NCBI GenBank assembly: GCA_002631715.1
Contig: MRSX01000002.1
Coordinates: 216,478-280,477, forward strand
DNA from: Candidatus Porisulfidus sp. TsSOB
GTDB taxonomy: Bacteria; Pseudomonadota; Gammaproteobacteria; Poriferisulfidales; Poriferisulfidaceae
Direction of reading: 5' to 3'
Length of the DNA stretch: 64,000 bases
A program made the position numbers and the translations under genes. Position 1 is the stretch's first letter, and each line of letters begins with the position of its first letter. The notes under the pieces are model-generated. The model worked only from the letters and a program-made list of their open reading frames with translations, did not search any database and had not been told where the DNA came from. Positions 54,335 to 64,000 of the stretch are shown piece after piece.

Positions 54335-56266
54335 TTACCCTCTCAAGAACAGGTAGCCGAGCGCGGCAATCAGACCCAGCAACATGGCCAGGGCGTAGTG
54401 GCCGAGCACGCCGCTTTGCACCTGGCGAAGCGTGGCGGCGGCGCGGCGGGCCATCCGCGCCGTCCCGTTCACCATCAACCCGTCGATCGTGCGTTGGTCG
54501 CCGATGCGGGCGCAAGCATCCGCCACGCCACGCGCGGCCCGCACGACCCAGTTCTCGTAGAACACGTCAAAGCCGTATTTCTGGATAAGTATCAAACGCA
54601 GCCGGGAAACGTTCGGCGCCAGTTTGTCCGCATAGCCTTTCGCATACAGGAAATACCCGCCCACAAGGCCAAGCCCCAGCAGCCAGACCGCAGGCGTCGC
54701 GAACCCGTGCAGGATTGCGCCGCCCAGACCATTCCAGTTTTCCGCCATCCGCGCCAGCGTGTCGTGCGCGGCATGAACAACCAGGGCATCCCCCAGCAAC
54801 CCACCATAGAGGAATGCCTCAACCCCGAAGCCCGCCACCAGTGTGAGCATCGCCAGCAGAACCAGCGGGAGGACCACGGTCGAGTCTCGCTCCTGCGCCT
54901 GTTCCGCTTCCGTGGAACGCGGAGCGCCTTGGAACACATACCACCACAGGCGCAACGAATACAGTGCGGTGACCGCCACTCCGGCAAGTGCCAGGAAATG
55001 CGCCGGCTTGGCCAGCAGCAGATCGGAATGCGCCAGCGCCTCGATGATGGATTCCTTGGAAAAGAAGCCGGCAAAGCCCGGCATGCCGATCAGCGCCAGC
55101 GAGCCGATGGCGAATGTGGTGGCGGTTATCGGCATACGCCGCGCCAACCCGCCCATATGCCGGATATCCTGCCCATGGTGCATCGCCAGGATCACCGATC
55201 CCGCGGCCAGGAACAGAAGCGCCTTGAAGAAGGCGTGTGTAAAGAGATGGAAAATGCTTGCGGCGTAGGCCGAGGCGCCAAGCGCCAAGGTCATGTAGCC
55301 GAGCTGGGACAGGGTCGAGTAAGCAATGACCTGCTTGATGTCGTTGGCGACCAGTCCGAGCAGGCCCATCGAGAGAGCGGTGACGCCGCCGATCAATAAG
55401 ATCAAGTTGAGCGCCACCTCGCTGCCCTCGAACAGCGGAGACAGCCGCGCCACCATGAAAATGCCCGCCGTCACCATCGTGGCGGCGTGGATCATCGCCG
55501 AGATCGGGGTCGGGCCTTCCATCGAATCGGGTAGCCAGACATGCAGCGGCACCTGCGCCGACTTGCCCATGGCGCCGACGAACAGCAACAGGCATATCAG
55601 GCTCAACGCGCTCAGGCCGGGAAACGGCGACGGCTGCTGCGCCAGCGCCTCACTCTGCGCAAACACGGTGGAATAGTCCAGGCTGCCGGCAACGGCCAAC
55701 AGCGCCCCCATGCCAAGCAGGAATCCGAAATCACCCAAGCGGTTGACCAGGAAAGCCTTGAGTCCCGCGCTCGGGGCACGCTCCCGGGTGTACCAGAACC
55801 CGATCAGCAGGTACGACACTAGGCCGACCCCTTCCCAGCCGATGAATAGCAGCAGGAAGTTGTCCGCCATGACCAGCAGCAGCATGGCGAGCGTGAACAG
55901 CGACAGGTAGGCGAAGAACCGGACGTACCCGGGATCCCCGCGCATGTAGCCGATGCTGTAGACATGCACCAGCAGCGAGATGAGCGTGACCACGATCATC
56001 ATCACCACGCTCAGGGAGTCGATTAGAAAACCAATCTTCATCCCGAAGTCGCCCGGGCCCCAGCGGTAGAGAGTGAAAGCGTGTGGTTCCGGGTTCTGCG
56101 CATAGCCCACCGCCAGGACCACGCTGGCCAAAAACGCGATGCCGACCCCCGTGAGGGTGAGTCGTGTGGCAGCTTTCGGGCTCAGGACGCGTACGCCCAA
56201 GCCTGCGCCAACCGCGCCCGCACCGACCGCGCCCACGACGATCAGGGCGAGGGTTTGAAGATCCAT
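54335..56266 (-). CDS. nuoL: NADH-quinone oxidoreductase subunit L
   Basis: 643 residues. Largest antiporter-like subunit with the lateral helix at the C-terminus. LLFIGWEGVGLVSYLLIGFW, FLVNRLGDFGFLLGMGAL, KSAQVPLHVWLPDSMEGPTPISAMIHAATMVTAGIFM and VIAYSTLSQLGYMTLALG are seen. ATG overlaps the nuoK stop by one base (TGATG). Confidence 0.97.
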   Translation of the reverse strand: MDLQTLALIVVGAVGAGAVGAGLGVRVLSPKAATRLTLTGVGIAFLASVVLAVGYAQNPEPHAFTLYRWGPGDFGMKIGFLIDSLSVVMMIVVTLISLLVHVYSIGYMRGDPGYVRFFAYLSLFTLAMLLLVMADNFLLLFIGWEGVGLVSYLLIGFWYTRERAPSAGLKAFLVNRLGDFGFLLGMGALLAVAGSLDYSTVFAQSEALAQQPSPFPGLSALSLICLLLFVGAMGKSAQVPLHVWLPDSMEGPTPISAMIHAATMVTAGIFMVARLSPLFEGSEVALNLILLIGGVTALSMGLLGLVANDIKQVIAYSTLSQLGYMTLALGASAYAASIFHLFTHAFFKALLFLAAGSVILAMHHGQDIRHMGGLARRMPITATTFAIGSLALIGMPGFAGFFSKESIIEALAHSDLLLAKPAHFLALAGVAVTALYSLRLWWYVFQGAPRSTEAEQAQERDSTVVLPLVLLAMLTLVAGFGVEAFLYGGLLGDALVVHAAHDTLARMAENWNGLGGAILHGFATPAVWLLGLGLVGGYFLYAKGYADKLAPNVSRLRLILIQKYGFDVFYENWVVRAARGVADACARIGDQRTIDGLMVNGTARMARRAAATLRQVQSGVLGHYALAMLLGLIAALGYLFLRG

Positions 56267-56571
56267 CAGCCGCGCACCTCGCTCAGGTCTTCGGCATCAA
56301 TGGTTTCGCGGCTGCGGAACACCACCACGACGATGGCCAGGCCGATCGCGATTTCGGCGGCGGCGATGGTCAGCACGAACAGCGCGAACGCCTGTCCCGC
56401 GAGATCCTGCAGGTAGTGGGATGCCGCGATGAGATTGGTGTTGACCGCCAGCAGGATCAATTCCAGCGACATCAGCAGCACCAGCGCATGCCGGCGGTTG
56501 ACGAACACGCCGGTAACGCCGATCGCGAACAGCGCCCCGGACAGGAGCATGAAATGAGTCAGGCTCAGCAT
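56266..56571 (-). CDS. nuoK: NADH-quinone oxidoreductase subunit K
   Basis: 101 residues, three membrane helices. GVFVNRRHALVLLMSLELILLAVNTNL carries the conserved Glu of helix 2, and AAAEIAIGLAIVVVVFRSRE follows. Overlaps nuoJ by 7 bases and nuoL by 1. Confidence 0.97.
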   Translation of the reverse strand: MLSLTHFMLLSGALFAIGVTGVFVNRRHALVLLMSLELILLAVNTNLIAASHYLQDLAGQAFALFVLTIAAAEIAIGLAIVVVVFRSRETIDAEDLSEVRG

Positions 56572-57161
56572 GGCGGCTCCGAGCGGCCGTCGGTCAACCG
56601 TAGGCGGTCTTGCTTGCGCACCCGGCTTTGCCGCGCCGGGTTCTGCCGGTGGTGATCCGGGCGCACACGCAGCGTCAGCGCGATCGCGCCGACGATGGCG
56701 ACCAGCAGCGCGACCGCGGCGGCCTCGAACGCCAGAGCGTAATCTGTATACAGCACGGACCCAAGCGCCTTCGTGTTGCTGTATTCCAGCGGCGCCGGCA
56801 AAGGCTGGGCGGTTGGAGAGAAATCCGGCGCGAGAAGGGCCATGCCGAGTTCGGCGACCATCACTGCGGCCACCGCCGAAGCGACAATCCGGTAGTTACG
56901 GCGCCGGTGGATCGTCGGCGTATGCCGTTCGACCATCATCACCACGAACAAGAACAGCACCAGAACCGCCCCGATGTAGACCAGCACCAGAAGAATCGAT
57001 AGGAATTCCGCCTCCAGCAGCATCCAGAGCATGGCGGCGGTGAAAAACGACAGGATCAGGGACAGGGCCGCATGCACCATGTTCCTCAGAGTCACGGCGG
57101 CCGTGGCAGCCGCCAGCAGCACGGTCCCGAACAGGTAGAACAGCAGCGTCTGGAAGGCCAT
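56565..57161 (-). CDS. nuoJ: NADH-quinone oxidoreductase subunit J
   Basis: 198 residues, five hydrophobic helices. MVHAALSLILSFFTAAMLWMLLEAEFLSILLVLVYIGAVLVLFLFVVMM spans the conserved helix pair with the pi-bulge region VYIGAVLVLFLF. ATG overlaps the nuoI stop by one base. Confidence 0.96.
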   Translation of the reverse strand: MAFQTLLFYLFGTVLLAAATAAVTLRNMVHAALSLILSFFTAAMLWMLLEAEFLSILLVLVYIGAVLVLFLFVVMMVERHTPTIHRRRNYRIVASAVAAVMVAELGMALLAPDFSPTAQPLPAPLEYSNTKALGSVLYTDYALAFEAAAVALLVAIVGAIALTLRVRPDHHRQNPARQSRVRKQDRLRLTDGRSEPPC

Positions 57162-57658
57162 CAGCGGAACTTGGCGTCGCCCTTGCGATGTTCGGCAATC
57201 TGTTCCTCGTACCGGTCACCGACCGCCAGCAGATCTTCCTTTGTCATGATCTGGTCGCCGCGGCGTTCGAAATGAAACTCCAAGATGTCGGTCTCGACCA
57301 CCGCGTCGGTCGGGCAGGCCTCCTCGCAGAAGCCGCAGTACACGCACTTGAAGAGGTCGATGTCATACCGGGTGGTTCGCCGGCTGCCGTCGGCGCGTTC
57401 TTCAGACTCGATGGTGATGGCCAGCGCCGGGCAGACCGCCTCGCACAGTTTGCAGGCGATGCAGCGCTCTTCGCCGTTGGGGTAGCGGCGCAACGCGTGC
57501 AGGCCGCGGAAGCGCGGGGACTTCGGGGTTTTCTCGTCCGGATAACGCAAGGTGATCTTGCGCGAAAACAGGCGCCGGGCGGTCAGCCTCAGGCCCCGAA
57601 ACAGGTCCCACAGACTCAGGCTGCGCAGCAGGTACAACAGGGAATTCAGCCAGCGCAC
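57161..57658 (-). CDS. nuoI: NADH-quinone oxidoreductase subunit I
   Basis: 165 residues from GTG 57658, just after the nuoH stop; the ATG at 57694 lies inside nuoH. Two [4Fe-4S] motifs, [12 protein letters not shown] and [12 protein letters not shown], for clusters N6a and N6b. Matrix-arm subunit passing electrons to NuoB. Confidence 0.97.
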   Translation of the reverse strand: MRWLNSLLYLLRSLSLWDLFRGLRLTARRLFSRKITLRYPDEKTPKSPRFRGLHALRRYPNGEERCIACKLCEAVCPALAITIESEERADGSRRTTRYDIDLFKCVYCGFCEEACPTDAVVETDILEFHFERRGDQIMTKEDLLAVGDRYEEQIAEHRKGDAKFR

Positions 57659-57662
57659 GACA

Positions 57663-58697
57663 TCACCCCGTATATCCGGCGTAGCGCGCGGCACCCAGTA
57701 CGAAGATCCAGATCAGCGTCACCGGGATGAACACCTTCCAGCCCAGGCGCATGATCTGGTCGTAGCGGTAGCGCGGGAAGGTTGCCCGGAACCACAGGAA
57801 GCAGAACATGAAGAACGCGGTCTTGAGCAGCCACCAGTGGATGCCGGAATCCAGAACCGGGACCGCCTGCGCGAGTTGCGTGCCCTCGAATGGCGACAGC
57901 CAGCCGCCGAAGAACAGGATCGCGGTCAGTGCCGAAATCAGGATCATGGCGGAGTATTCCGCCAAGAAGAACACCGCGAACGCCGAGCCGGAATACTCCA
58001 CGTGGAAGCCCGCCACCAACTCCGACTCCCCTTCGACCACGTCGAACGGCAGGCGGTTGGTCTCGGCCACGCCCGACACCAGGTACACCAAGAGCAAAGG
58101 CAGCAGGGGCAGGAAGAACCAGTCCAGGATGCCGCCGGACTGCGCCTGAACGATAGCGGCAAGGTTGAGGCTGCCACTCAGCATCAGCACGCCGACCAGC
58201 GCAAAGCCCATTGCGATTTCGTAGGACACCACCTGCGCCGCCTGGCGCATCGCCCCGAGCAAAGCGTACTTCGAGTTGGAAGCCCAGCCGGCGATGATGA
58301 TGCCGTACGCGCCGAGCGAAGTCAGCGCCAGAACGTACAACAGGCCCGCATCGATGTTCGCCAGCCAGAGGCCGTCGTCAAACGGCACCACTGCCCAGGC
58401 GCCAAGCGCCGGGACCAGGGCCGCGAGCGGCGCCAGCAGAAACAAGCCCCGGTTGGCCTGAGCCGGGAGAACAACTTCCTTGGTCAGAAGTTTCAGAACA
58501 TCGGCGATCGGCTGGAACAGGCCACGCGGCCCGACCCGACTTGGCCCCAACCGCATCTGCATGAACCCGACCACCTTGCGTTCGGCGTACGTGTAGTACG
58601 CCACCACCGCCAGCAACGGCAGCAGGATCACCATGGCGCCGAGCAGGATCTCTCCGACCCGGAGCCACACCGACAAGTCGGTCATCCAATCAGGCAT
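57663..58697 (-). CDS. nuoH: NADH-quinone oxidoreductase subunit H
   Basis: 344 residues from ATG 58697, which overlaps the nuoG stop by 8 bases; ATG 58685 is also possible. Membrane subunit at the quinone site; [37 protein letters not shown] is intact, as are [25 protein letters not shown] and the [26 protein letters not shown] loop. Confidence 0.97.
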   Translation of the reverse strand: MPDWMTDLSVWLRVGEILLGAMVILLPLLAVVAYYTYAERKVVGFMQMRLGPSRVGPRGLFQPIADVLKLLTKEVVLPAQANRGLFLLAPLAALVPALGAWAVVPFDDGLWLANIDAGLLYVLALTSLGAYGIIIAGWASNSKYALLGAMRQAAQVVSYEIAMGFALVGVLMLSGSLNLAAIVQAQSGGILDWFFLPLLPLLLVYLVSGVAETNRLPFDVVEGESELVAGFHVEYSGSAFAVFFLAEYSAMILISALTAILFFGGWLSPFEGTQLAQAVPVLDSGIHWWLLKTAFFMFCFLWFRATFPRYRYDQIMRLGWKVFIPVTLIWIFVLGAARYAGYTG

Positions 58698-60990
58698 CGT
58701 GCAGGTCCACCACGCTGAATGCGGCACCGAGCAGCCCCAGGCGAATATCCCCGGTTGGCAGGTAGACGCAGTCGCGCGGGATTTGCGCATCCACTACCAG
58801 GGGAAGCTTGAGAGACGACCCGTCCTGGGACAGGCACGCATGCGTCGCGTCCTTCAGGCCCCGTTCGTTCAGGGTTTCCGGGTGCAGGTGCAGCGCCAGG
58901 TCCTGCGCCAGCGCGGTCTGCTGCAGGGCGTGGGCATGCCGGGTCGCCGGGTCCTGCTGGTAAATCGACGGGGAGCCCACTCGCAAAAGGCCTTTTTCCG
59001 GCAGCCGCCTCGCGTCCTTGGGTGGCTTGTCGGGCACAACCGTGCGTGCTTCCAAGCCACGGCAGTGCGCAACCAGGGAAACTCCGGCAAAGCCCGGGTT
59101 GTGGCCGGTCATGCGCAGCAGTTCCACCAGCACTTCCGCGCCATCCCTCACCTCGCCCGGTGGAGAGACGGCAGGAGTCATCGATTGCCAGCGCCCCTCC
59201 AAGTTGATCAAGTGGCCCCCGCGTTCCCCGACCGTGGGGATCGGCAGCAACAGATCGTACGGCAGGTGCTGCGGATCCGGGACGAACGACTGGAAGCCGA
59301 TCGTCTTCCGCGCCGCGGCCAGCGCTTGGCGCATTTGCGCCGGGTCGGCGACGTCGCAGGCCGGGTCCGTCCCGTAGAACACCCAAAGATCCGGCGGCTC
59401 CTCCAGCCGCGACGGCAAATCCACGCCATCGACGGCCTTGCCGCCGGGGCCGCGGTGCGCGACGCATCCGGCCAGCCACGCTCCCGGCGCGTTGGCGCCC
59501 TCCGGCAGGGTTCCCAAGCGGGTTCCGGTTCGCTCGCACAGGTTGTGCGCGGAAGCATAAAGCAGGCTGGCGTCCGGGTGGTTGAGCGCAAGCGGGCCCA
59601 GCCAGAACAGGGCATTGTCCGCCTCGCCCAAGCGCTGCGCGAGCCGGTCGGAAAAACGCGCATAGGCTTCTTTCGCTTCCAAGGCGTGCGCGCGCTCCAC
59701 CGACTGCAGCAGGGTCAACCACTGCCGGGGCGACAGGATGACTTCCTCGGTCGGCGCAAAGTTCCAGTCGAACGGAGCGGGATTGATGACCCAGACTTCC
59801 GTGCCCGAATGCATCGCCTGGCGCAATCGGTGGTTGAGGATCGGCTGGTCGTGCCGCAGGAAACTGCCCATCAGGACAACGATGTCGTTTTCGGCAATTC
59901 GGTCCACGTCGCAGCCGAGCGTTGGCCAGCGCGGATACTGCCCACCCCCACGGAAATCCGACATGCGGGTCCGGTGCTCCACCGTCTCGGCGCCGCATCC
60001 GCGCAACAACTGCTGGAACCGGAAACATTCCTCCACCGTGCTGGACGGATGAATCAGGCCGGCCTTGGTGCCAGATTCCGCCAGGATTTCCGTCGCCAAC
60101 CCCAGGCCTTCCTCCCAACTGACCCGAACCCAGTGGTCGCGGTGGCGGACCAACGGCCAGCACAGACGGTCCGGATGACTGGCCGCCTGGTAGCTGAACC
60201 GGTCCCGGTCCGACAGCCAGCTTTCGTTGATCGCCTCTTCGGTACGCGGCACGCAGCGGATCTGCCGTCCGCGCAAGATATGCCGGGACAGGTGGGATCC
60301 AACCCCGTCGTGCTCGCCGATTCCCGGATGGTCGTTCAGTTCCCAGGCCCGGGCGCTCATCCGCGAAGGCCGGGCGTTGAGCGCGCCGACCGGGCACAGG
60401 TCGATCACGCACCCTGAAAGTTCGGAGTTCATCGCCCGCTCGACGTAGGTGCCGATTTTCATGAATTCACCGCGCCCGAATGCGCCCAGTTCCTGATCGC
60501 CGGCAATTTCCTCGGTAAACCGTACGCAGCGGGTGCAGTGGATACAGCGCGTCATGTCGGTCGACACCAGCGAGCCCAGGTCCGGGTCCGGTACCACCCG
60601 CCGTGCTTCTGAGTAACGGGAGATGTCGCTGCCGTATTCGAGAGCCAGGTCCTGCAATTCGCATTCGCCGCCCTGGTCGCAAATCGGGCAATCGAGCGGA
60701 TGGTTGATCAGAAGGAATTCCATGGTGGCGCGCTGCGCGTCACGGGCCGGCTCGGAGCGGGTCTGCACCTCCATACCGTCGACCACCGGGGTGGAGCAGG
60801 CCGGGGCTGGGCCGCGCGCGCCCGACACTTCGACCAGGCACATGCGGCAGTTGGCCGCCACCGAGAGTTTCGGGTGATAGCAGAAGCGCGGAATCGGAAC
60901 GCCCTCGCGATCCGCCACCGCGATCAGCATCTCGCCGGCGGTCGCTTCGACCGTGCGCCCGTCCAGGGTAATCGTAATCGGATCGCTCAT
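58690..60990 (-). CDS. nuoG: NADH-quinone oxidoreductase subunit G
   Basis: 766 residues from ATG 60990. N-terminal Fe-S part holds CRMCLVEV (N1b), [18 protein letters not shown] (N5) and [10 protein letters not shown] with [12 protein letters not shown] (N4). The C-terminal molybdopterin-oxidoreductase-like domain has lost obvious Mo ligands, as normal. The start overlaps the nuoF stop by 4 bases. Confidence 0.96.
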   Translation of the reverse strand: MSDPITITLDGRTVEATAGEMLIAVADREGVPIPRFCYHPKLSVAANCRMCLVEVSGARGPAPACSTPVVDGMEVQTRSEPARDAQRATMEFLLINHPLDCPICDQGGECELQDLALEYGSDISRYSEARRVVPDPDLGSLVSTDMTRCIHCTRCVRFTEEIAGDQELGAFGRGEFMKIGTYVERAMNSELSGCVIDLCPVGALNARPSRMSARAWELNDHPGIGEHDGVGSHLSRHILRGRQIRCVPRTEEAINESWLSDRDRFSYQAASHPDRLCWPLVRHRDHWVRVSWEEGLGLATEILAESGTKAGLIHPSSTVEECFRFQQLLRGCGAETVEHRTRMSDFRGGGQYPRWPTLGCDVDRIAENDIVVLMGSFLRHDQPILNHRLRQAMHSGTEVWVINPAPFDWNFAPTEEVILSPRQWLTLLQSVERAHALEAKEAYARFSDRLAQRLGEADNALFWLGPLALNHPDASLLYASAHNLCERTGTRLGTLPEGANAPGAWLAGCVAHRGPGGKAVDGVDLPSRLEEPPDLWVFYGTDPACDVADPAQMRQALAAARKTIGFQSFVPDPQHLPYDLLLPIPTVGERGGHLINLEGRWQSMTPAVSPPGEVRDGAEVLVELLRMTGHNPGFAGVSLVAHCRGLEARTVVPDKPPKDARRLPEKGLLRVGSPSIYQQDPATRHAHALQQTALAQDLALHLHPETLNERGLKDATHACLSQDGSSLKLPLVVDAQIPRDCVYLPTGDIRLGLLGAAFSVVDLHDA

Positions 60991-62261
60991 GCTGGACTCA
61001 CCGGGCTCTTGCCGTAACGGATGTAGTGTTCGAACTCGTCGCGGAAGTGGCGCAACATCCCCTGCACCGGCCAGGCCGCGGCGTCCCCAAGCGCGCAGAT
61101 GGTGTGGCCCTCGATGCGCCCGGGCACTTTCTCCAAGATCTCCAGGTCCTGCTCCTCGCCCCGCCCCTCGACGATGCGGGTCAGCACGCGGTACAGCCAC
61201 CCCGTGCCCTCCCGGCATGGCGTGCATTGCCCGCAGGATTCCTGGAAATAGAAGCGGGAGATGCGCTGCAGCACCCGCACCATGTCGGTGGTTTCGTCCA
61301 TCACGACCACTGCGCCGGAGCCGAGCAGCGAACCCGCCTCCGCGAGACTTTCGAAATCCATGTCGAGTTCCATCATGGTCTTGGCGGGAAGCACCGGGAC
61401 CGAGGAACCGCCCGGAATGACCGCCTTGAGTTCGCGGTTTTTCCAGACTCCGCCACATAATTCGAGCAGGTCCGCGAACGGGATGCCGAGAGGAAGCTCG
61501 TGATTGCCGGGTCGGGAGACGTGGCCGGACACCGAGAAGCACCGGGTGCCGCGGCTCTTTTCCGTCCCGACCTGCCAGCCCGGCTCTTCGCGGAGGATTC
61601 CCGGCACCAGCGCCAGGGTTTCCACGTTGTTGACCGTGGTCGGGCGCCCCCACAAACCGTAATTAGCCGGAAACGGCGGCTTGAAGCGCGGAAACCCTTT
61701 CTTGCCTTCCAGAGATTCCAGCAGCGCGGTTTCCTCGCCGCAGATATACGCCCCGGCCCCCAATGTGTCATGTAGGTAGACCGTGATGCCGCTGCCCTGA
61801 ATGTCGGGGCCTAACATTCCATTTCCATACGCTTCGCGCAATGCCTCCCGGAATCGGCGGTACGGTTCGTCGCCGAATTCCTCGCGCAAGTAGGCGTACC
61901 CAGTGCCGGCACCAATCGCATAGCAGGCGATTGCCATGCCCTCGATCAGGGCGTGCGGATTGAAGCGCAGGATATCCCGGTCCTTGCAGGTGCCCGGCTC
62001 CGATTCATCGGCATTGCACACGAGATAACTTTCGTCGCAATCCGGCATGAACCCCCATTTCACCCCGGTCGGGAATCCCGCGCCGCCACGCCCGCGCAAC
62101 CCCGAGCTCTTGATTTGTTCGATCAGGTCGCGCCGGGGCGGGCGCTTGGCAAGGATTTTTTTCCATACGCGGTAGCCGCCGACCGATTCATACGCCTTCA
62201 GCGACCAGGGCTCCGGATGCTCGAGCGTGGCAAAGCACATCTGGTTGTGGTGCTGAATCAC
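60987..62261 (-). CDS. nuoF: NADH-quinone oxidoreductase subunit F
   Basis: 424 residues from GTG 62261, overlapping the nuoE stop (GTGA). NADH/FMN site SGLRGRGGAGFPTGVKW, NADESEPGTCKDRDI, GAGAYICGEETALLESLEG, and the N3 cluster ligands ESCGQCTPCREGT. The open frame upstream to 62489 is nuoE in another frame. Confidence 0.96.
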   Translation of the reverse strand: MIQHHNQMCFATLEHPEPWSLKAYESVGGYRVWKKILAKRPPRRDLIEQIKSSGLRGRGGAGFPTGVKWGFMPDCDESYLVCNADESEPGTCKDRDILRFNPHALIEGMAIACYAIGAGTGYAYLREEFGDEPYRRFREALREAYGNGMLGPDIQGSGITVYLHDTLGAGAYICGEETALLESLEGKKGFPRFKPPFPANYGLWGRPTTVNNVETLALVPGILREEPGWQVGTEKSRGTRCFSVSGHVSRPGNHELPLGIPFADLLELCGGVWKNRELKAVIPGGSSVPVLPAKTMMELDMDFESLAEAGSLLGSGAVVVMDETTDMVRVLQRISRFYFQESCGQCTPCREGTGWLYRVLTRIVEGRGEEQDLEILEKVPGRIEGHTICALGDAAAWPVQGMLRHFRDEFEHYIRYGKSPVSPA

Positions 62262-62740
62262 GACAGCGCCCCCAGAATCTTGTCGATCTTCTCCAAGGTC
62301 AGATTCTCGTGGTAGACGTGGTCGACCTGCATCATCGGCGCGCCACAGCATCCCGCCAGGCACTCCTCCTCGCATTTCAGGTAGATCCGGCCATCCCGGG
62401 TCGACTCGCCAGCGCGGATGCCCAGGCTTTTTTCGATATGGGCCAGAATCTCCTCGCCGCCGCGCAGCCAGCAGGAAATGTTGGTGCAAACCGCTACCGT
62501 ATGACGCCCAACCGGCTGGTGCTTAAATCCAGTGTAGAACGATCCGACCTCGTACACCTGGACCGCCGGAAGGCCCAGGTAGTCGGCCACGGCATCCATG
62601 CGGTCCGGGGTCAGGTGACCATACTCCTTCTGTACCTCTCGCAGAGCCCCCAGCACTGCGGAACGCCGATGTTCCGCGGGGAAGCGTTCCAGCCAGGTGT
62701 CGATGCGGCCGCGCAGGTCCGAGTTCAGGATGTCGTTCAC
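62258..62740 (-). CDS. nuoE: NADH-quinone oxidoreductase subunit E
   Basis: 160 residues. Thioredoxin-like [2Fe-2S] subunit (N1a) with ligands in VCTNISCWL and [37 protein letters not shown] matches the N-terminal helix bundle. Overlaps nuoD stop by 4 bases. Confidence 0.97.
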   Translation of the reverse strand: MNDILNSDLRGRIDTWLERFPAEHRRSAVLGALREVQKEYGHLTPDRMDAVADYLGLPAVQVYEVGSFYTGFKHQPVGRHTVAVCTNISCWLRGGEEILAHIEKSLGIRAGESTRDGRIYLKCEEECLAGCCGAPMMQVDHVYHENLTLEKIDKILGALS

Positions 62741-63990
62741 CGGTCGACCTCGCCAAACACCAGGTCCAGGGTGCCGATCAGGGCGACCACGTCCGCCAGC
62801 ATATGCCCGCGCGCCAATTCATCGAGCGCCGCCAGGTGAGGAAACCCCGGCGCGCGGATCTTCAGCCGGTATGGTTTGTTCGCCCCGTCCGAGACCAGGT
62901 ACACGCCGAATTCGCCTTTCGGATGTTCGACCGCGGCATAGGTCTCTCCTTCCGGCAGGCAGAACCCTTCCGTAAACAGCTTGAAGTGGTGGATCATCGC
63001 CTCCATGTCGTGCTTCATCTCTTCTCGCGGCGGCGGCGCGATCTTGTGGTCGGCAACGATGACCGGCCCTGGATTCTTGCGCAGCCATTCCACGCACTGG
63101 CGGATGATCCGGTTCGACTGGCGCATCTCCTCGATCCGCACCAGGTAACGGTCGTAACAGTCGCCGTTGGTGCCGACCGGCACGTCGAACTGCATCGCGT
63201 CGTACACCGCATACGGCTGCCGACGGCGCAAGTCCCAGGGAATGCCGGAGCCGCGCAACATGGGGCCGGTGAATCCCAACTGCAGCGCGCGTTCGGGGCT
63301 GACCACGCCGATATCCACCGTGCGCTGCTTCCAGATGCGATTGTCGGTCAGCAGTGTTTCGTATTCGTCGACGCAACCGGGAAAGCGGCCGGTGAATGTT
63401 TCCAGGAAATCCAGCAGACTGCCCTCGCGGTCGCGGTTCCGCAAGCGCGCTTTTCGTTTCGAGCAGAAACGCGACGGCTGGTAGCGCGGCATCGACTCCG
63501 GCAGGTCGCGATACACACCGCCGGGCCGGTAATAGGTCGCGTGCATGCGTGCGCCGGTCGTTGCTTCGTAGCAGTCCATCAGGTCTTCCCGCTCGCGGAA
63601 GGCATACAGGAACACGGTCATGGCGCCGATATCAAGCGCGTGCGCGCCCAGCCAGAGCAGGTGATTGAGGATGCGGGTGACTTCGTCGAACATGACCCGG
63701 AGGTATTGCGCGCGCGGTGGGGGTTCAATCTCAAGCAACTGCTCGATCGCGCGCACGTAGGCGTGCTCGTTGCACATCATGGACACGTAATCCAGCCGGT
63801 CCATGTAGCCGATGCTGTGGTTGTAGGGTTTGCTTTCAGCCAGTTTCTCGGTGCCCCGATGCAGCAGGCCAATGTGCGGGTCGATGCGTTCCACGATTTC
63901 GCCGTCCAGCTCCAGCACCAGCCGCAGGACCCCGTGGGACGCCGGGTGTTGCGGCCCGAAATTCATGGTGTAGTTGTGAATCTCAGCCAT
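62737..63990 (-). CDS. nuoD: NADH-quinone oxidoreductase subunit D
   Basis: 417 residues, ATG 63990 near the window end. Quinone-site 49-kDa subunit: [66 protein letters not shown] and a C-terminal DLVFGEVDR. Separate from nuoC, unlike the NuoCD fusion of enteric bacteria. Confidence 0.97.
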   Translation of the reverse strand: MAEIHNYTMNFGPQHPASHGVLRLVLELDGEIVERIDPHIGLLHRGTEKLAESKPYNHSIGYMDRLDYVSMMCNEHAYVRAIEQLLEIEPPPRAQYLRVMFDEVTRILNHLLWLGAHALDIGAMTVFLYAFREREDLMDCYEATTGARMHATYYRPGGVYRDLPESMPRYQPSRFCSKRKARLRNRDREGSLLDFLETFTGRFPGCVDEYETLLTDNRIWKQRTVDIGVVSPERALQLGFTGPMLRGSGIPWDLRRRQPYAVYDAMQFDVPVGTNGDCYDRYLVRIEEMRQSNRIIRQCVEWLRKNPGPVIVADHKIAPPPREEMKHDMEAMIHHFKLFTEGFCLPEGETYAAVEHPKGEFGVYLVSDGANKPYRLKIRAPGFPHLAALDELARGHMLADVVALIGTLDLVFGEVDR

Positions 63991-64000
63991 GGTCTTGCCC
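63983..64000 (-). CDS. nuoC: Possible C-terminal end of nuoC
   Basis: Five codons and a TGA stop in the frame that overlaps the nuoD start by 8 bases, at the very edge of the window. The gene order nuoC-nuoD makes this likely, but the sequence is too short for any domain evidence. Confidence 0.3.
   Translation of the reverse strand, partial: GQDHG

Noticed and set aside
1-64000. CRISPR arrays, insertion sequences or prophage
   Set aside because: No regularly spaced repeats, transposase or phage structural genes were seen.

Overview
The window reads as part of a GC-rich proteobacterial chromosome, most likely a gammaproteobacterium (pcnB-folK-panB-panC order, separate nuoC and nuoD) that lives on one-carbon compounds. 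The diagnostic genes are a serine-cycle operon (serine-glyoxylate aminotransferase, malyl-CoA lyase, both malate-CoA ligase subunits, hydroxypyruvate reductase, PEP carboxylase), a methylene-tetrahydromethanopterin dehydrogenase (mtdB) and a formylmethanofuran:H4MPT formyltransferase homologue (ftr/fhcD). No methanol dehydrogenase, methane monooxygenase, glyA, mtdA, fch, ftfL or fhcABC lies in the window, so the C1 substrate cannot be stated.

Layout. 1-9620: a large type I modular polyketide synthase on the minus strand runs off the left edge; a discrete acyl carrier protein and an alpha/beta hydrolase diverge from it. 9661-13782: pantothenate/folate block (panC, panB, a FolK-deoxynucleoside kinase fusion, pcnB). 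13955-17772: OlsB-like acyltransferase, [2Fe-2S] ferredoxin, bfd, bfr, dihydroorotase, small S24 protein. 17782-26403: an eight-gene minus-strand central-carbon operon, tkt-gap-pgk-pyk-fba followed by a ferredoxin-type flavin reductase, an unknown Cys-rich protein and gcvH, several joined by 4-base ATGA overlaps. 26478-27069: YefM/RelE-type toxin-antitoxin module. 27846-36788: serine-cycle operon sga-mcl-mtkA-mtkB-hpr-ppc-mtdB. 36855-37131: terminator hairpin, a structured intergenic segment and tRNA-Glu. 37224-39642: a compact MTHFS-ftr-folD operon. 39745-42563: amino-acid oxidase, cyclophilin, tRNA-Thr, a conserved unknown, an Irr-like Fur-family regulator. 42679-48762: acs overlapping an RND efflux adaptor and pump. 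48836-51407: outer-membrane-type protein and two lipoproteins. 51416-64000: complex I genes nuoN to nuoD in reverse order.

How it fits together. Serine-cycle PEP/3-phosphoglycerate can feed the gap-pgk-pyk-fba-tkt operon; MtdB oxidises methylene-H4MPT; the serine cycle needs methylene-H4folate, which FolD can supply. The most interesting inference is the MTHFS-ftr-folD operon: the three predicted activities in series would carry a formyl group onto N5 of a pterin/folate, cyclise it to methenyl-H4folate and reduce it to methylene-H4folate, which would be a direct feed into the serine cycle bypassing free formate. This is a hypothesis from gene order, not shown by sequence alone. The segment between tRNA-Glu and sga also holds a clear long-range interrupted helix that no coding gene explains.
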